From CAMLIZ01 sp966212505 (GTDB lineage: Bacteria > Pseudomonadota > Gammaproteobacteria > Burkholderiales > Burkholderiaceae_C), in NCBI GenBank assembly GCA_966212505.1, contig CBIHRS010000003.1, forward strand, positions 124,001 to 188,000: a DNA stretch of 64,000 nt, written 5' to 3'. The notes beneath the pieces were generated by a model. It did not search any database, was not told where the DNA came from, and saw only the letters and a program-made list of their open reading frames with translations. Shown here piece after piece: positions 51,360-60,212 of the stretch. Positions within the stretch are counted from its first letter, which is position 1; every line of letters starts with the position of its first letter. The translations under genes were made by a program, and so were the position numbers.

Positions 51360-52436
51360 ATGAAGAGACTCGCGTTCCATTCCTGCGCCATCGCCGGCGC
51401 CATCGCCAGCCTGGTCGCCGCTTCCGTGGCCCACGCCGAAACCAACGTCACCATCTACGGTGTGGCCGACGTGTACGTCGCCTTCCAGAAGGGCGACAAG
51501 AGCGAGACCAAGGTCGACTCCGGCGGTCTGTCGGGTTCGCGCCTGGGCTTCAGCGCCTCGCAAGACATCGGCAACGGCATGAAGGTGCTGGGCAAGTTCG
51601 AAGCGGGCGTTGCTGCCGACAGCGGTGATTCCACGCAAGGCGGCAAGACCTGGGGTCGCCAGACCTGGGTGGGCCTCTCGGGCAACTTCGGCACCGTGAC
51701 CGCCGGCCGCCAGTACACCCCGACCTTCGTTGCGCTCGACAACGACGATCCCTTCGAGACCGGTGCAGGCAGCGCGATTTCCAGCGAGATCGTCTCCATC
51801 GTCGGTGGCTCGCGCGCCAACAACTCCATCGCCTGGGAGTTGCCGAAGTTCGGTCCCGTCACGGTGAACCTGATGTATGCCGCTGGCGAATCCGGCAGCG
51901 GCTCCAGCAGCAACAACGCGTTCTTCGCGGGTGGCCTGCGCTACTCGCAAGGCCCGCTGGGCCTGGGCCTGACCGTGGGTCGTAAGAACCGCGCCGACGA
52001 CACGGGCGTGGCCGCCACCTCGGTGCTGCTGGCCGGCACCTACGACTTCGGCGCCGCCAGCGTGCATGCCGGTGTGCAATCGGTTCGCAATCTGACCCGT
52101 GCTGCTGCCACCGAAGACAACCGCACCGAGTTCTTCGCCGGTGTGCATGTGCCGGTGGGTGACGACAAGATCTGGGCCGGCGTCGGCGCTGGCAAGACAA
52201 AGAATGTGGACAACTCGCGTGCCACCCAGGTCAGCCTCGGTTACCTGCACTCGCTGTACAAGAACACGACGCTGTATGGCGTCGCGACCACCATCCACAA
52301 CGGCACCGGCGCCCTCAACCTGAGCGAAGGCGACGGCAGCTCGTACACCGCGAACACCGCCACCGGCGGCGGCGCGGCCGTGTCGCCTGGCAAGAACGCC
52401 AGCGCGCTGCAGGTCGGCATCCGCTACCGCTTCTAA
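51360..52436 (+). CDS. Outer-membrane porin, Omp32-like
   Basis: A 358-aa general porin of the Gram-negative porin family (Porin_4). It has a signal peptide at residues 1-25 (AHA cleavage), the start ETNVTIYGVADVYVAF, ~16 beta strands, and the terminal phenylalanine (YRF) required by the BAM machinery. The constriction loop with GRQYTPTFVALDNDDPFE is visible. A 237-base untranslated region precedes it, and no strong Shine-Dalgarno lies near the ATG. A periplasmic amino acid binding gene follows. Confidence 0.92.
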   Translation: MKRLAFHSCAIAGAIASLVAASVAHAETNVTIYGVADVYVAFQKGDKSETKVDSGGLSGSRLGFSASQDIGNGMKVLGKFEAGVAADSGDSTQGGKTWGRQTWVGLSGNFGTVTAGRQYTPTFVALDNDDPFETGAGSAISSEIVSIVGGSRANNSIAWELPKFGPVTVNLMYAAGESGSGSSSNNAFFAGGLRYSQGPLGLGLTVGRKNRADDTGVAATSVLLAGTYDFGAASVHAGVQSVRNLTRAAATEDNRTEFFAGVHVPVGDDKIWAGVGAGKTKNVDNSRATQVSLGYLHSLYKNTTLYGVATTIHNGTGALNLSEGDGSSYTANTATGGGAAVSPGKNASALQVGIRYRF

Positions 52437-52518
52437 GCGAGCCCTCGACTCGTCCCTGGCCCGGGCGCGACAGGAACAACAAACGCGCCCGGGCTGTTCC
52501 AACCCATAGGAGACTTTC

Positions 52519-53655
52519 TTGAACGCTTCCCTCCCGCTCAAAGCCGCGGCCGTCGCAGCCGCCGCCCTGTTCGCCGGCATCGCGTCGGCTGAAGACATCG
52601 TCGTGAAGATCGGCCACGTCGGCCCGGTCTCCGGCGCCCAGGCCCACTACGGCAAGGACAACGAGAACGGCGCCCGCATGGCTGTCGAAGACCTGAACGC
52701 CAAGGGCGTGATGATCGGCGGCAAGAAGGCCAAGTTCGAACTGGTGGCCGAAGACGACGCCGCCGATCCCAAGCAAGGCACCGCCGCCGCGCAGAAGCTG
52801 TGCGACGCCAAGGTCAACGGCGTGGTCGGCCACCTGAACTCGGGCACCACCATCCCCGCCTCCAAGGTCTACAACGACTGCGGCATCCCGCACATCACCC
52901 CGTCGGCCACCAACCCCAAGCTGACGCAGCAAGGCTTCAAGACCTCGTTCCGCCTGCTGGCCAACGACAACGCGCTCGGCGCCGGCCTGGCCTTCCATGC
53001 CGCCAGCAACCTGAAGCTGAAGAAGGTCGCGGTGATCGATGACCGCACTGCCTACGGCCAGGGTGTTGCCGAGGTGTTCAAGAAGACGGCCCTGAGCAAG
53101 GGCATCCAGATCGTCGACGAGCAGTACACGACCGACAAGGCCACCGACTTCATGGCCATCCTGACGGCCATCAAGAGCAAGCAGGCCGACGGCATCTTCT
53201 ACGGCGGCATGGACCCGCAAGCCGGCCCGATGCTGCGCCAGATGGAGCAGCTGGGCATGACGAACGTGAAGTTCTTCGGCGGCGACGGCATCTGCACGGC
53301 CAAGCTGGCCGAACTGTCGGGCGGCGCCAAGACGCTGGGCAACGTGATCTGTGCCGAAGGCGGTGCTTCGCTCGAGAAGATGCCCAGCGGCACGGCGTGG
53401 AAGAAGAAGTACGACGCCAAGTACCCTGGCCAGTTCCAGGTCTACTCGCCCTACACCTATGACGCGGTGATGGTGCTGGTCGATGCGATGCAGAAGGCCG
53501 GCTCCGCCGACCCGAAGGTCTACGGCCCGCAGCTGTTCAAGACCAACTTCCAGGGCGTGACCACCAAGGTCGCCTTCGAAGCCGATGGCGAGCTGAAGAA
53601 CCCCGCCATGACCCTGTACGAGTACAAGGACGGCAAGAAGGTCCCGCTGAACTGA
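52519..53655 (+). CDS. Branched-chain amino acid binding protein (orphan)
   Basis: A 378-aa periplasmic protein of the LivJ type (peripla_BP_6). The signal peptide is 1-24 (ending GIASA), then EDIVVKIGHVGPVSGAQAHYG. The start is TTG at 52519, placed 8 bases after TAGGAG. No permease or ATPase genes follow: a double terminator does. It may use transport subunits encoded elsewhere. The porin upstream could feed it. Confidence 0.93.
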   Translation: MNASLPLKAAAVAAAALFAGIASAEDIVVKIGHVGPVSGAQAHYGKDNENGARMAVEDLNAKGVMIGGKKAKFELVAEDDAADPKQGTAAAQKLCDAKVNGVVGHLNSGTTIPASKVYNDCGIPHITPSATNPKLTQQGFKTSFRLLANDNALGAGLAFHAASNLKLKKVAVIDDRTAYGQGVAEVFKKTALSKGIQIVDEQYTTDKATDFMAILTAIKSKQADGIFYGGMDPQAGPMLRQMEQLGMTNVKFFGGDGICTAKLAELSGGAKTLGNVICAEGGASLEKMPSGTAWKKKYDAKYPGQFQVYSPYTYDAVMVLVDAMQKAGSADPKVYGPQLFKTNFQGVTTKVAFEADGELKNPAMTLYEYKDGKKVPLN

Positions 53656-53657
53656 AG

Positions 53658-53748
53658 AACTCCGGAGGGGGAGTTTTTCCCATGAGATGACCCGCCTGCG
53701 ACATGCGAGCAGGAGTTTGGGGGTGCCTTCACAGGCGCCCCCTTTTTT
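53658..53748 (+). terminator. Two tandem intrinsic terminators
   Basis: AACTCC/GGAGTT followed by TTTTT (53658-53679), and GGGGGTGCCT/AGGCGCCCCC followed by TTTTTT (53719-53748), the second with a 10-bp stem including one G-U pair. Both lie after the binding-protein gene and end the porin-region transcript. Confidence 0.85.
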
Positions 53749-53757
53749 GTGCCCTGT

Positions 53758-54366
53758 TCAGAAGCTGATGCGGGCGGTGTTCTTCACTTCTTCCATCACT
53801 GCATAGGTGCGGATCGCGCGCACGCCGGGCAGGCTCCAGACTACCGAGGCCACGAGGTCGCGGTAGGCGGTCATGTCGGCCACCCGGGTCTTGATCAGGT
53901 AGTCGAAGTCGCCGGCGACCTCGTGGCATTCGAGGATCTCCTCGCGCGCCTGCACGGCGGCCTTGAACGCGGCGTTGAGGTCGCGCTCCATCGTCTCCAG
54001 GCGCACTTCGGCGAACACCAGCAGCGCGGCATGCAGCAGCGCGGGGTTCAGCACGGCCTCGTAGCCGAGGATGAAGCCTTCGCGCGTGAGCCGGCGCACG
54101 CGCTCGTGCGCGGCCGCGGCCGAGAGGCCGACCGCCTGCGCGAGCTTGAGATTGGGAATACGCCCGTCGGCCTGCAGCAGGCGCAGGATCTGCGCATCGG
54201 TCTCGTCGAGGTGGAAGGGGTGGTGTGTCGACGGAGTTGCCGTCGGTGGGCACTGGCCGGTGCGCGCCCGCGGGCAGGGCTCGGGCTCGGCGGGCAGCGC
54301 CTCGGCTTCATACGGTTCGGCGGCCCAGGCGATGGGCTGGGATTCCTGCTGATGCGGCCGCCTCAT
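53758..54366 (-). CDS. Lrp/AsnC-family regulator with N-terminal extension
   Basis: A 202-aa regulator, longer than the usual 150-165. The HTH is LDETDAQILRLLQADGRIPNLKLAQAVGLSAAAAHERVRRL and the RAM effector domain follows, with the GDFDYLIKTRVADM segment. The first 40 residues are proline/glutamate-rich and unassigned. An AAAGG site precedes the ATG at 54366. It is about 60 percent identical over the shared part to the Lrp at 54559 and is probably a tandem duplicate. Confidence 0.86.
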   Translation of the reverse strand: MRRPHQQESQPIAWAAEPYEAEALPAEPEPCPRARTGQCPPTATPSTHHPFHLDETDAQILRLLQADGRIPNLKLAQAVGLSAAAAHERVRRLTREGFILGYEAVLNPALLHAALLVFAEVRLETMERDLNAAFKAAVQAREEILECHEVAGDFDYLIKTRVADMTAYRDLVASVVWSLPGVRAIRTYAVMEEVKNTARISF

Positions 54367-54558
54367 CGCGCACCTTTCCAGAGCCGATTCCGTGTTGCCA
54401 GGTCCATGCGCCGAACACCTCCATGCGAGCGCCGACACGATGCCGGCAGGATGCAGAAGGTGCCTGAAGCAGACGGGCCTAGTTCACGGATTTCGGCGCT
54501 GGCGGCCGAGCAATCGACGGGATTCCGGAAGCTGGGGAGTGCGGCCTTCGGTACTGGC

Positions 54559-55071
54559 CTACAGCGCCAGCGTGGTCGTGTTCTTGACCTCTTCCATCAC
54601 CGTGTAGGTGCGGGTCTCGCGCACGCCGGGCAGGCTCCAGATCACCGAGGCGATCATCTCGCGGTAGGCGCTCATGTCGGCCACGCGGGTCTTGATCAGG
54701 TAGTCGAAACCGCCGGCCACGAGGTGGCACTCCAGGATCTCGGGCCGGGCTTGCACGGCCGCCTTGAAGGTGTCCATCACATCGGGCGCGGTGCGGTCGA
54801 GCAGCACCTCGATGAACACCATCATCCCCGCGCCCAGCTTGGACGGGTTGAGCCGCGCCTCGTAGCCGAGGATGTAGCCCTCGCGCGTGAGCCGCTTCAC
54901 CCGCTCGAGCACTGCCGTGGGTGACAGATGCACGGTTTCGGCGAGCTTGAGGTTGGAGATGCGCCCATCTTTCTGCAGCACGCGCAAGATGCGCGCGTCG
55001 ATCTTGTCGATGCCGCGCTCCAGGCTGCGCTCGGGCAGGCGCTGGGAAAGGTTCGGATCGGGCTGGCTCAT
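54559..55071 (-). CDS. Lrp/AsnC-family regulator, likely of putA
   Basis: A 170-aa regulator (MSQPDPNLSQRLPERS start; an ATG 18 bases upstream is an alternative). The HTH is IDKIDARILRVLQKDGRISNLKLAETVHLSPTAVLERVKRL, followed by the RAM domain with GGFDYLIKTRVADMSAYREM. It is divergent from putA, the placement and type of PutR regulators that respond to proline. That role is inferred from context. Confidence 0.9.
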   Translation of the reverse strand: MSQPDPNLSQRLPERSLERGIDKIDARILRVLQKDGRISNLKLAETVHLSPTAVLERVKRLTREGYILGYEARLNPSKLGAGMMVFIEVLLDRTAPDVMDTFKAAVQARPEILECHLVAGGFDYLIKTRVADMSAYREMIASVIWSLPGVRETRTYTVMEEVKNTTTLAL

Positions 55072-55172
55072 GGGGAGTCGATTATCCATGAACCCGTCTG
55101 AAACTCCGAATCTATCGCTGAAGTGCGGCGCCTATGCTGCACGATCATCCGAACACCCGGAGCCATCCGATC

Positions 55173-58100
55173 ATGAGCGCCCCCACCTTCCCGCTGCCGC
55201 CGGCCCGTGCCCGCCTGCCGTTCCCGTACCGCCCCGAATCCGAGGTGGTGGCCCTCTCGATGCAATCGTTGCAGGGCCGGCTCGACTGGCCCGCGGTGAT
55301 CGAGGCGGCCCGGCCCTGGGTGCAGGCGGTGCGCGAGAAGCCGGCGCCGTTCTGGGCGATGGAATCGCTGCTGCGCGAATACCCGATCTCCAGCGCCGAA
55401 GGGCTGGCGCTGATGCGGCTGGCCGAGGCGCTGCTGCGCGTGCCCGATGCCGAGACGGCAATCGCGCTCACGGCCGACCAGCTGGGCCGCGCGCAGTTCG
55501 AAGGCGGCAGCGATGGTCCGCACAAGATGCTGGCCAGCCTGTCGGCCAGCGCGATCGCGCTGTCGAAGAAGTTCCTGCCCGATGCCGAGGGCCAGTCGGG
55601 CCTGCTGAGCCGGCTCGGCGCGAAGACGGTGGTGGCGGCCACCGTGCGTGCGATCCAGCTGCTGGGCCGGCAGTTCGTGCTCGGCCGCTCGATCGCCGAG
55701 GCGATGGGCGAGGCCGACGCGCAGCGCCGCGAGGCCACCGGCAAGCTGCGCTTCTCGTACGACATGCTGGGCGAGGGCGCCCGCACCGAGCACGATGCCG
55801 AGCGCTACCTGGCCTCGTACCGCCGGGCGATCGAAGCCATCGCCTCCGGCCGCGTGGCCGCTTCGCCCGAGGAGGCCGACGGCATCTCGATCAAGCTCTC
55901 GGCGCTGTTCTCGCGCTATGAAGACGCGCAGCGCGAGCGCGTGTTCGAGGAGCTGCTGCCGCGCGTGTGGTCGCTGATCGAGCTGGCTGCGCGCGCCAAC
56001 CTCAACCTGACGATCGATGCCGAAGAGAGCGACCGGCTCGAGCTCTCGCTCGAGGTGCTCGACGCGCTGGCCGCGCGCATCGCGCAGGCCTTTCCGCAGT
56101 GGCGCGGCTTCGGCCTGGCGGTGCAGTCCTACCAGACCCGCGTGCTCGGCGTCATCGACGAGGTGGCGCGCATCGCCCGCGCGCATGGCCTGCGCTTCAT
56201 GGTGCGCCTGGTGAAGGGCGCCTACTGGGACGGCGAGATCAAGCGCGCGCAGGAGATGGGCCTGCCCGGCTACCCGGTGTTCACGCACAAGCAGCACACC
56301 GACGTGTCCTACCTCGCCAGCGCCCGCGCGCTGCTGGCGCACAAGGACGTGATCTATCCGCAGTTCGCGTCGCACAACGCCGGCACCATCGCCGCCATCC
56401 TGCAGATGGCGCAGGCCGCGGATGCGCCGTTCGAGATGCAGCGCCTGCACGGCATGGGCGAGGGCATCTACCGCGAGGTGCTGAGGAATCCCAATGTGGC
56501 CTGCCGCGTCTATGCACCGGTGGGCGAGCACCGCGACCTGCTGGCCTACCTGGTGCGGCGCCTGCTCGAGAACGGCGCCAACTCGTCGTTCGTGCACCAG
56601 CTCGCCGACGATGAAGTGAGGCCCGAGGAGCTGCTGGCTTCGCCGCTCGAGGGCGTGCAGCCCCAGCCCTCGCTGCCGCTGCCCGAGGCCTTGTATGGCC
56701 CGCGCCGGCGCAACTCCACCGGCGCCGACCTGGCCTGCATCGCGCAGCGCGAGCCGCTGCAGAAGGCCGTGGCCTCGGCCAGCGTGCCGCTGGTGCGTGA
56801 GGCCGCGCCGGCCGATGTCGATGCCGCGATGGTCCGGCTGCAGGCCGGCTTCGCCGCCTGGAATGCAAGGACTGTCGCTGAACGGGCGGCCATCCTTCAG
56901 CGCGCGGCCGACGTGCTCGATGCGCGCCTGCCCGAGTTCTGCGGCCTGCTCGTGAAAGAGGCGCACAAGACGCTGGGCGATTGCGTGGCCGAGGTGCGCG
57001 AGGCGGTGGACTTCCTGCGCTACTACGCGCAGCAGGCCGAAGACGGGCTGCAGGGCAGCCAGGGCCGCGGCGTGTTCGTCTGCATCAGCCCATGGAACTT
57101 CCCGCTCGCGATCTTCGCTGGCCAGGTGGTGGCGGCGCTGGTGGCCGGCAACACCGTGGCCGCCAAGCCCGCGGAGCAGACGCCCGCGGTGGCGCAGCGC
57201 ATGGTCGCGCTGCTGCACGAGGCCGGCATCCCCGCCGACGCGCTGCAGCTGCTGCACGGCCCCGGCGAATCCGTGGGTGCGCGCCTCGTGGCCGATGCGC
57301 GCACGGCCGGCGTGTGCTTCACCGGCTCCACGCAGGTGGCGCAGATCATCAACCGCACGCTGGCCGCGAAGGATGGCCCGATGGTGCCGTTGATCGCCGA
57401 GACCGGCGGCCTCAATGCGATGGTGGTCGATTCCACCGCGCTGCCGGAGCAGGTGGTCGACGCGGTGGTGATGAGCGCCTTCCGCTCGGCCGGCCAGCGC
57501 TGCAGCGCACTGCGCCTGCTGTGCGTGCACGAGAGCATCGCCGACGGCGTGATCGAGATGATCGGCGGCGCGATGGCCGAGCTGAGCGTGGGCGACCCCG
57601 CGAAGCTCGAGACCGACGTGGGCCCGGTGATCGACGACGAGGCTTTCGAGAACATCCGCGGCCATGTCGCGCGGCTGAAGCGCGAGGCCAAGCTGCTGGC
57701 CGAGACGCAGGGCGCGGCACGCCTGCCGCGGCTGGTGGCGCCGGTGGCCTTCGAGCTGCAGGACATCGCCGCGCTGAAGCAGGAGATCTTCGGCCCCGTG
57801 CTGCACGTGGTGCGGTGGAGCGGCGAGGTCGAGGCGGTGGTCGACCAGATCAATGCGCTGGGCTATGGCCTGACCTTCGGCATCCAGACGCGCATCGATT
57901 CGCGGGCCCAGCGCCTGGCCGACCGCGCACGCATCGGCAACGTCTACGTCAACCGCAACATGATCGGCGCGGTGGTGGGCGTGCAGCCCTTCGGCGGCGA
58001 AGGCATGAGCGGCACCGGCCCCAAGGCCGGCGGGCCGCACTACCTGCTGCGCTTCTGTGCGCCGGCGTTGGCGCCGTCCATGCCACCGGCAAAGCCAGCG

Positions 58101-58769
58101 ACCGCGGGGGCGGCCGCCGGGTCGGTCGATCCGGTGTTCGCTGCAGTGGCGCCAGCGCAGGGCCGCTGGGCTGCGCGATCGCTCGACGACCGCATCGCTG
58201 CACTGCAGCGCGCGCAGCGCAAACTGCCGGACACACTGGCGCAGGCCTGGGCCGCGGCTCTGAAAGGTGCACAGCCGGCGCTGGCGCCGATCGCGCTGCC
58301 CGGCCCCACCGGCGAGAGCAACGAGCTGCGGCTGCATGCGCGCGGCATCGTCGCGCTGCAGGCCGATGCCGCGCCGACCGAAGTGGCAGCTGCCACGGCG
58401 ATGGCGCTGGTGACCGGCAATGCGGCGCTGCTGGCCGGCGGCGAGGTGGCTGAGGTGCTGCAGCGTGCGCTCTCGACGGAAGACGAGGCGTCTGCGCTGG
58501 TGGCTGCGCTGCCCGGCGCGGCCTGGCCTCAACTGCTGGCCCATGCGTCGCTGGCCGCGGCCTGGGTCGCCGACGACGCAGCGGCGCGCAGTGCCTGGCG
58601 CAAGCTCGCGGAGCGCGACGGCGCGATCCTGCCCGTGATCACCGCGGCCGAGACCGCCGATGCCCGCCAGCGCTACCGTTTCTGCGCCGAGCAGACGCTG
58701 ACCATCAACACCGCCGCTGCTGGCGGCAACGCAGCGCTGCTGGCGGGCATCCCCGCCGGTGGCATGTGA
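55173..58769 (+). CDS. putA: Bifunctional proline dehydrogenase/P5C dehydrogenase
   Basis: A 1198-aa enzyme that oxidizes proline to glutamate at the membrane. The PRODH barrel includes QSYQTRVLGVIDEVAR, MVRLVKGAYWDGEIKRAQEMG, YPQFASHNAGT and ENGANSSFVHQLAD. The P5CDH domain has SPWNFPLAIFAGQVVAALVAGN, CFTGSTQVAQ, and the catalytic Cys777 in GQRCSALR. No N-terminal ribbon-helix-helix domain is present, so it does not regulate itself; a C-terminal domain of 190 residues after about residue 1005 marks a type B PutA. The ATG at 55173 has GGAG upstream; the ATG at 55134 is possible. Confidence 0.96.
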   Translation: MSAPTFPLPPARARLPFPYRPESEVVALSMQSLQGRLDWPAVIEAARPWVQAVREKPAPFWAMESLLREYPISSAEGLALMRLAEALLRVPDAETAIALTADQLGRAQFEGGSDGPHKMLASLSASAIALSKKFLPDAEGQSGLLSRLGAKTVVAATVRAIQLLGRQFVLGRSIAEAMGEADAQRREATGKLRFSYDMLGEGARTEHDAERYLASYRRAIEAIASGRVAASPEEADGISIKLSALFSRYEDAQRERVFEELLPRVWSLIELAARANLNLTIDAEESDRLELSLEVLDALAARIAQAFPQWRGFGLAVQSYQTRVLGVIDEVARIARAHGLRFMVRLVKGAYWDGEIKRAQEMGLPGYPVFTHKQHTDVSYLASARALLAHKDVIYPQFASHNAGTIAAILQMAQAADAPFEMQRLHGMGEGIYREVLRNPNVACRVYAPVGEHRDLLAYLVRRLLENGANSSFVHQLADDEVRPEELLASPLEGVQPQPSLPLPEALYGPRRRNSTGADLACIAQREPLQKAVASASVPLVREAAPADVDAAMVRLQAGFAAWNARTVAERAAILQRAADVLDARLPEFCGLLVKEAHKTLGDCVAEVREAVDFLRYYAQQAEDGLQGSQGRGVFVCISPWNFPLAIFAGQVVAALVAGNTVAAKPAEQTPAVAQRMVALLHEAGIPADALQLLHGPGESVGARLVADARTAGVCFTGSTQVAQIINRTLAAKDGPMVPLIAETGGLNAMVVDSTALPEQVVDAVVMSAFRSAGQRCSALRLLCVHESIADGVIEMIGGAMAELSVGDPAKLETDVGPVIDDEAFENIRGHVARLKREAKLLAETQGAARLPRLVAPVAFELQDIAALKQEIFGPVLHVVRWSGEVEAVVDQINALGYGLTFGIQTRIDSRAQRLADRARIGNVYVNRNMIGAVVGVQPFGGEGMSGTGPKAGGPHYLLRFCAPALAPSMPPAKPATAGAAAGSVDPVFAAVAPAQGRWAARSLDDRIAALQRAQRKLPDTLAQAWAAALKGAQPALAPIALPGPTGESNELRLHARGIVALQADAAPTEVAAATAMALVTGNAALLAGGEVAEVLQRALSTEDEASALVAALPGAAWPQLLAHASLAAAWVADDAAARSAWRKLAERDGAILPVITAAETADARQRYRFCAEQTLTINTAAAGGNAALLAGIPAGGM

Positions 58770-58789
58770 ACGCACAGCCGGCACCGGCC

Positions 58790-59185
58790 TCACGCCGTGT
58801 GCTGGTAGCGGTGCTCCTGCGAGCGGCCGCCATAGCCGTAAGCGCTGGCGCGCAGGTCGGCGATGTGCGTATATGAATGCTCGGCCACCTCGCCGAGCAG
58901 CTCGCGCATCGCCGCATGCACGGCCTCGAGGTAGGCCGCCTTCTCGTTCTTGGTGTTGGTCTCGTCGGTGATGCTGACCATCCAGTGGTAGCTGCGCGGC
59001 CGGCCCTCGGCCAGCGGCTCGCCGGCGATGAACCAGTGCGGCGACGGAATGAACTCCACCGCCACCGCGGTGAGCTGCGCATCCTTGCGCAGGATGCGCG
59101 CGGTGAGGGCGGTGGCCTGCTGCGCGATGCGGGCGGCGAGCGCGTCGTCGGCGCGGCCAGACACCTGGATGTGGATATAGGGCAT
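58790..59185 (-). CDS. Tautomerase-superfamily protein
   Basis: A 131-aa protein starting MPYIHIQVSGRADDALAARIAQQATALTARIL. It has the catalytic Pro1 after Met removal and the beta-alpha-beta pattern of the 4-oxalocrotonate tautomerase superfamily, in a double-length form. Known members act on alpha-keto acids. It converges with putA and is divergent from the LysR gene at 59276, its likely regulator. Confidence 0.8.
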   Translation of the reverse strand: MPYIHIQVSGRADDALAARIAQQATALTARILRKDAQLTAVAVEFIPSPHWFIAGEPLAEGRPRSYHWMVSITDETNTKNEKAAYLEAVHAAMRELLGEVAEHSYTHIADLRASAYGYGGRSQEHRYQHTA

Positions 59186-59229
59186 GTGCGGCTCCTGTGG
59201 TTGACGGCTTCACTCTAGGGGCCGACGAT

Positions 59230-59259
59230 TGCGAAGAGAAGCAGAACAATCGCTTCGCA
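59230..59259. promoter_or_regulatory. Inverted repeat before lysR
   Basis: TGCGAAG and CTTCGCA (7-bp arms, 16-base spacer) lie between the tautomerase and lysR genes, 16 bases before the lysR ATG. It may be a LysR binding dyad; the spacing is longer than usual. Confidence 0.35.
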
Positions 59260-59275
59260 TTCGGCAGAAAGTCTG

Positions 59276-60115
59276 ATGAATCATCTCGACCCGCTGTGGC
59301 TACACAGCTTTGTCGCCATTGCCGGCAGCGGTGCGATCGCGCGTGCCGCGCAGCGCGTGCACCGCACGCCTTCGGCCGTCAGCACCCACCTCCGGCAGCT
59401 TGAGTCGGCGCTGGGCGTGCAGCTGATCGAGCGCAGCACGAGGTCCCTCAGGCTCACCGCCGAGGGCGAGCGCTTCCTGCCCTATGCGCAGCAGCTGCTC
59501 GACCTGCAGGCCGCTGCCCAGGCTGCGCTGCGGCCGGCCGAAGCCGAGGCGGTGTGGCGCGTGGGCATCAGCGAGTACTTCATGCCGCATCGGCTCGACC
59601 AGTTGCTGGCGCTGCTGGAGGCGCAGGCCGAAGGCGCGCGGTTGGAGCTGCTGTGGGCCAGCTCGGCGCAGCTGCAGCAGCTGTGGCAGGCCGGCGAGGT
59701 CGACCTGGCGGTGTTCACCAGCGCCACGCCGGTGCCCGAAGCCAGGCTGCTGCGGCGCGAGCCGCTGGCGTGGGTGTCGGCGCCGGCGCGCAGCGTGTCG
59801 GCCGAGCGGTCCACGCCGCTGGTGCTGCTCGGGCCCGACTGCCCCGTGCGGCAGATCGCGCTGGCGGCGCTCGCGCGCGCCGGCCGACCGCACCACCTGC
59901 GCCTCACCTGCGGCGGCAGCCAGGCCGCGGTGGCTGCGATCCGTGCCGGCTGGGGCGTGGGCTGCCTCAACCACTCGGCGATCCCGCCCGACCTGAACTG
60001 GCTGGCCCGGCAGGATGCCAAGCGTTGGGCTTCACCCGGCCGGCTGGCCTTCTACCTGCTCGCGAAGCCCGCGTTGCAGTCTGTGGCGAAGGCGCTCGCT
60101 CAGTGGGCGGCCTGA
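59276..60115 (+). CDS. LysR-family transcriptional regulator
   Basis: A 279-aa LysR regulator, slightly short. The HTH is LWLHSFVAIAGSGAIARAAQRVHRTPSAVSTHLRQLESALG, followed by the effector domain, with TCGGSQAAVAAIRAGWGVG near the end. It is divergent from the tautomerase gene, and convergent with the TctC-type gene. Confidence 0.9.
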   Translation: MNHLDPLWLHSFVAIAGSGAIARAAQRVHRTPSAVSTHLRQLESALGVQLIERSTRSLRLTAEGERFLPYAQQLLDLQAAAQAALRPAEAEAVWRVGISEYFMPHRLDQLLALLEAQAEGARLELLWASSAQLQQLWQAGEVDLAVFTSATPVPEARLLRREPLAWVSAPARSVSAERSTPLVLLGPDCPVRQIALAALARAGRPHHLRLTCGGSQAAVAAIRAGWGVGCLNHSAIPPDLNWLARQDAKRWASPGRLAFYLLAKPALQSVAKALAQWAA

Positions 60116-60212
60116 TGACGACACCCGGCCGCTGAGTACAGCGGCCACCCTCCGAGAGGGTCCGAACCGGGCTTGGGGCGGCCCGGCGCCCGGTTCGGAT
60201 GTCGGCGCCGGC

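Noticed and set aside
55068..59249. A 1393-codon open frame antisense to putA
   Set aside because: Its amino acid composition is arginine/histidine/alanine-rich with no family motif, and the putA frame on the other strand is unmistakable. It is an artefact of high GC.
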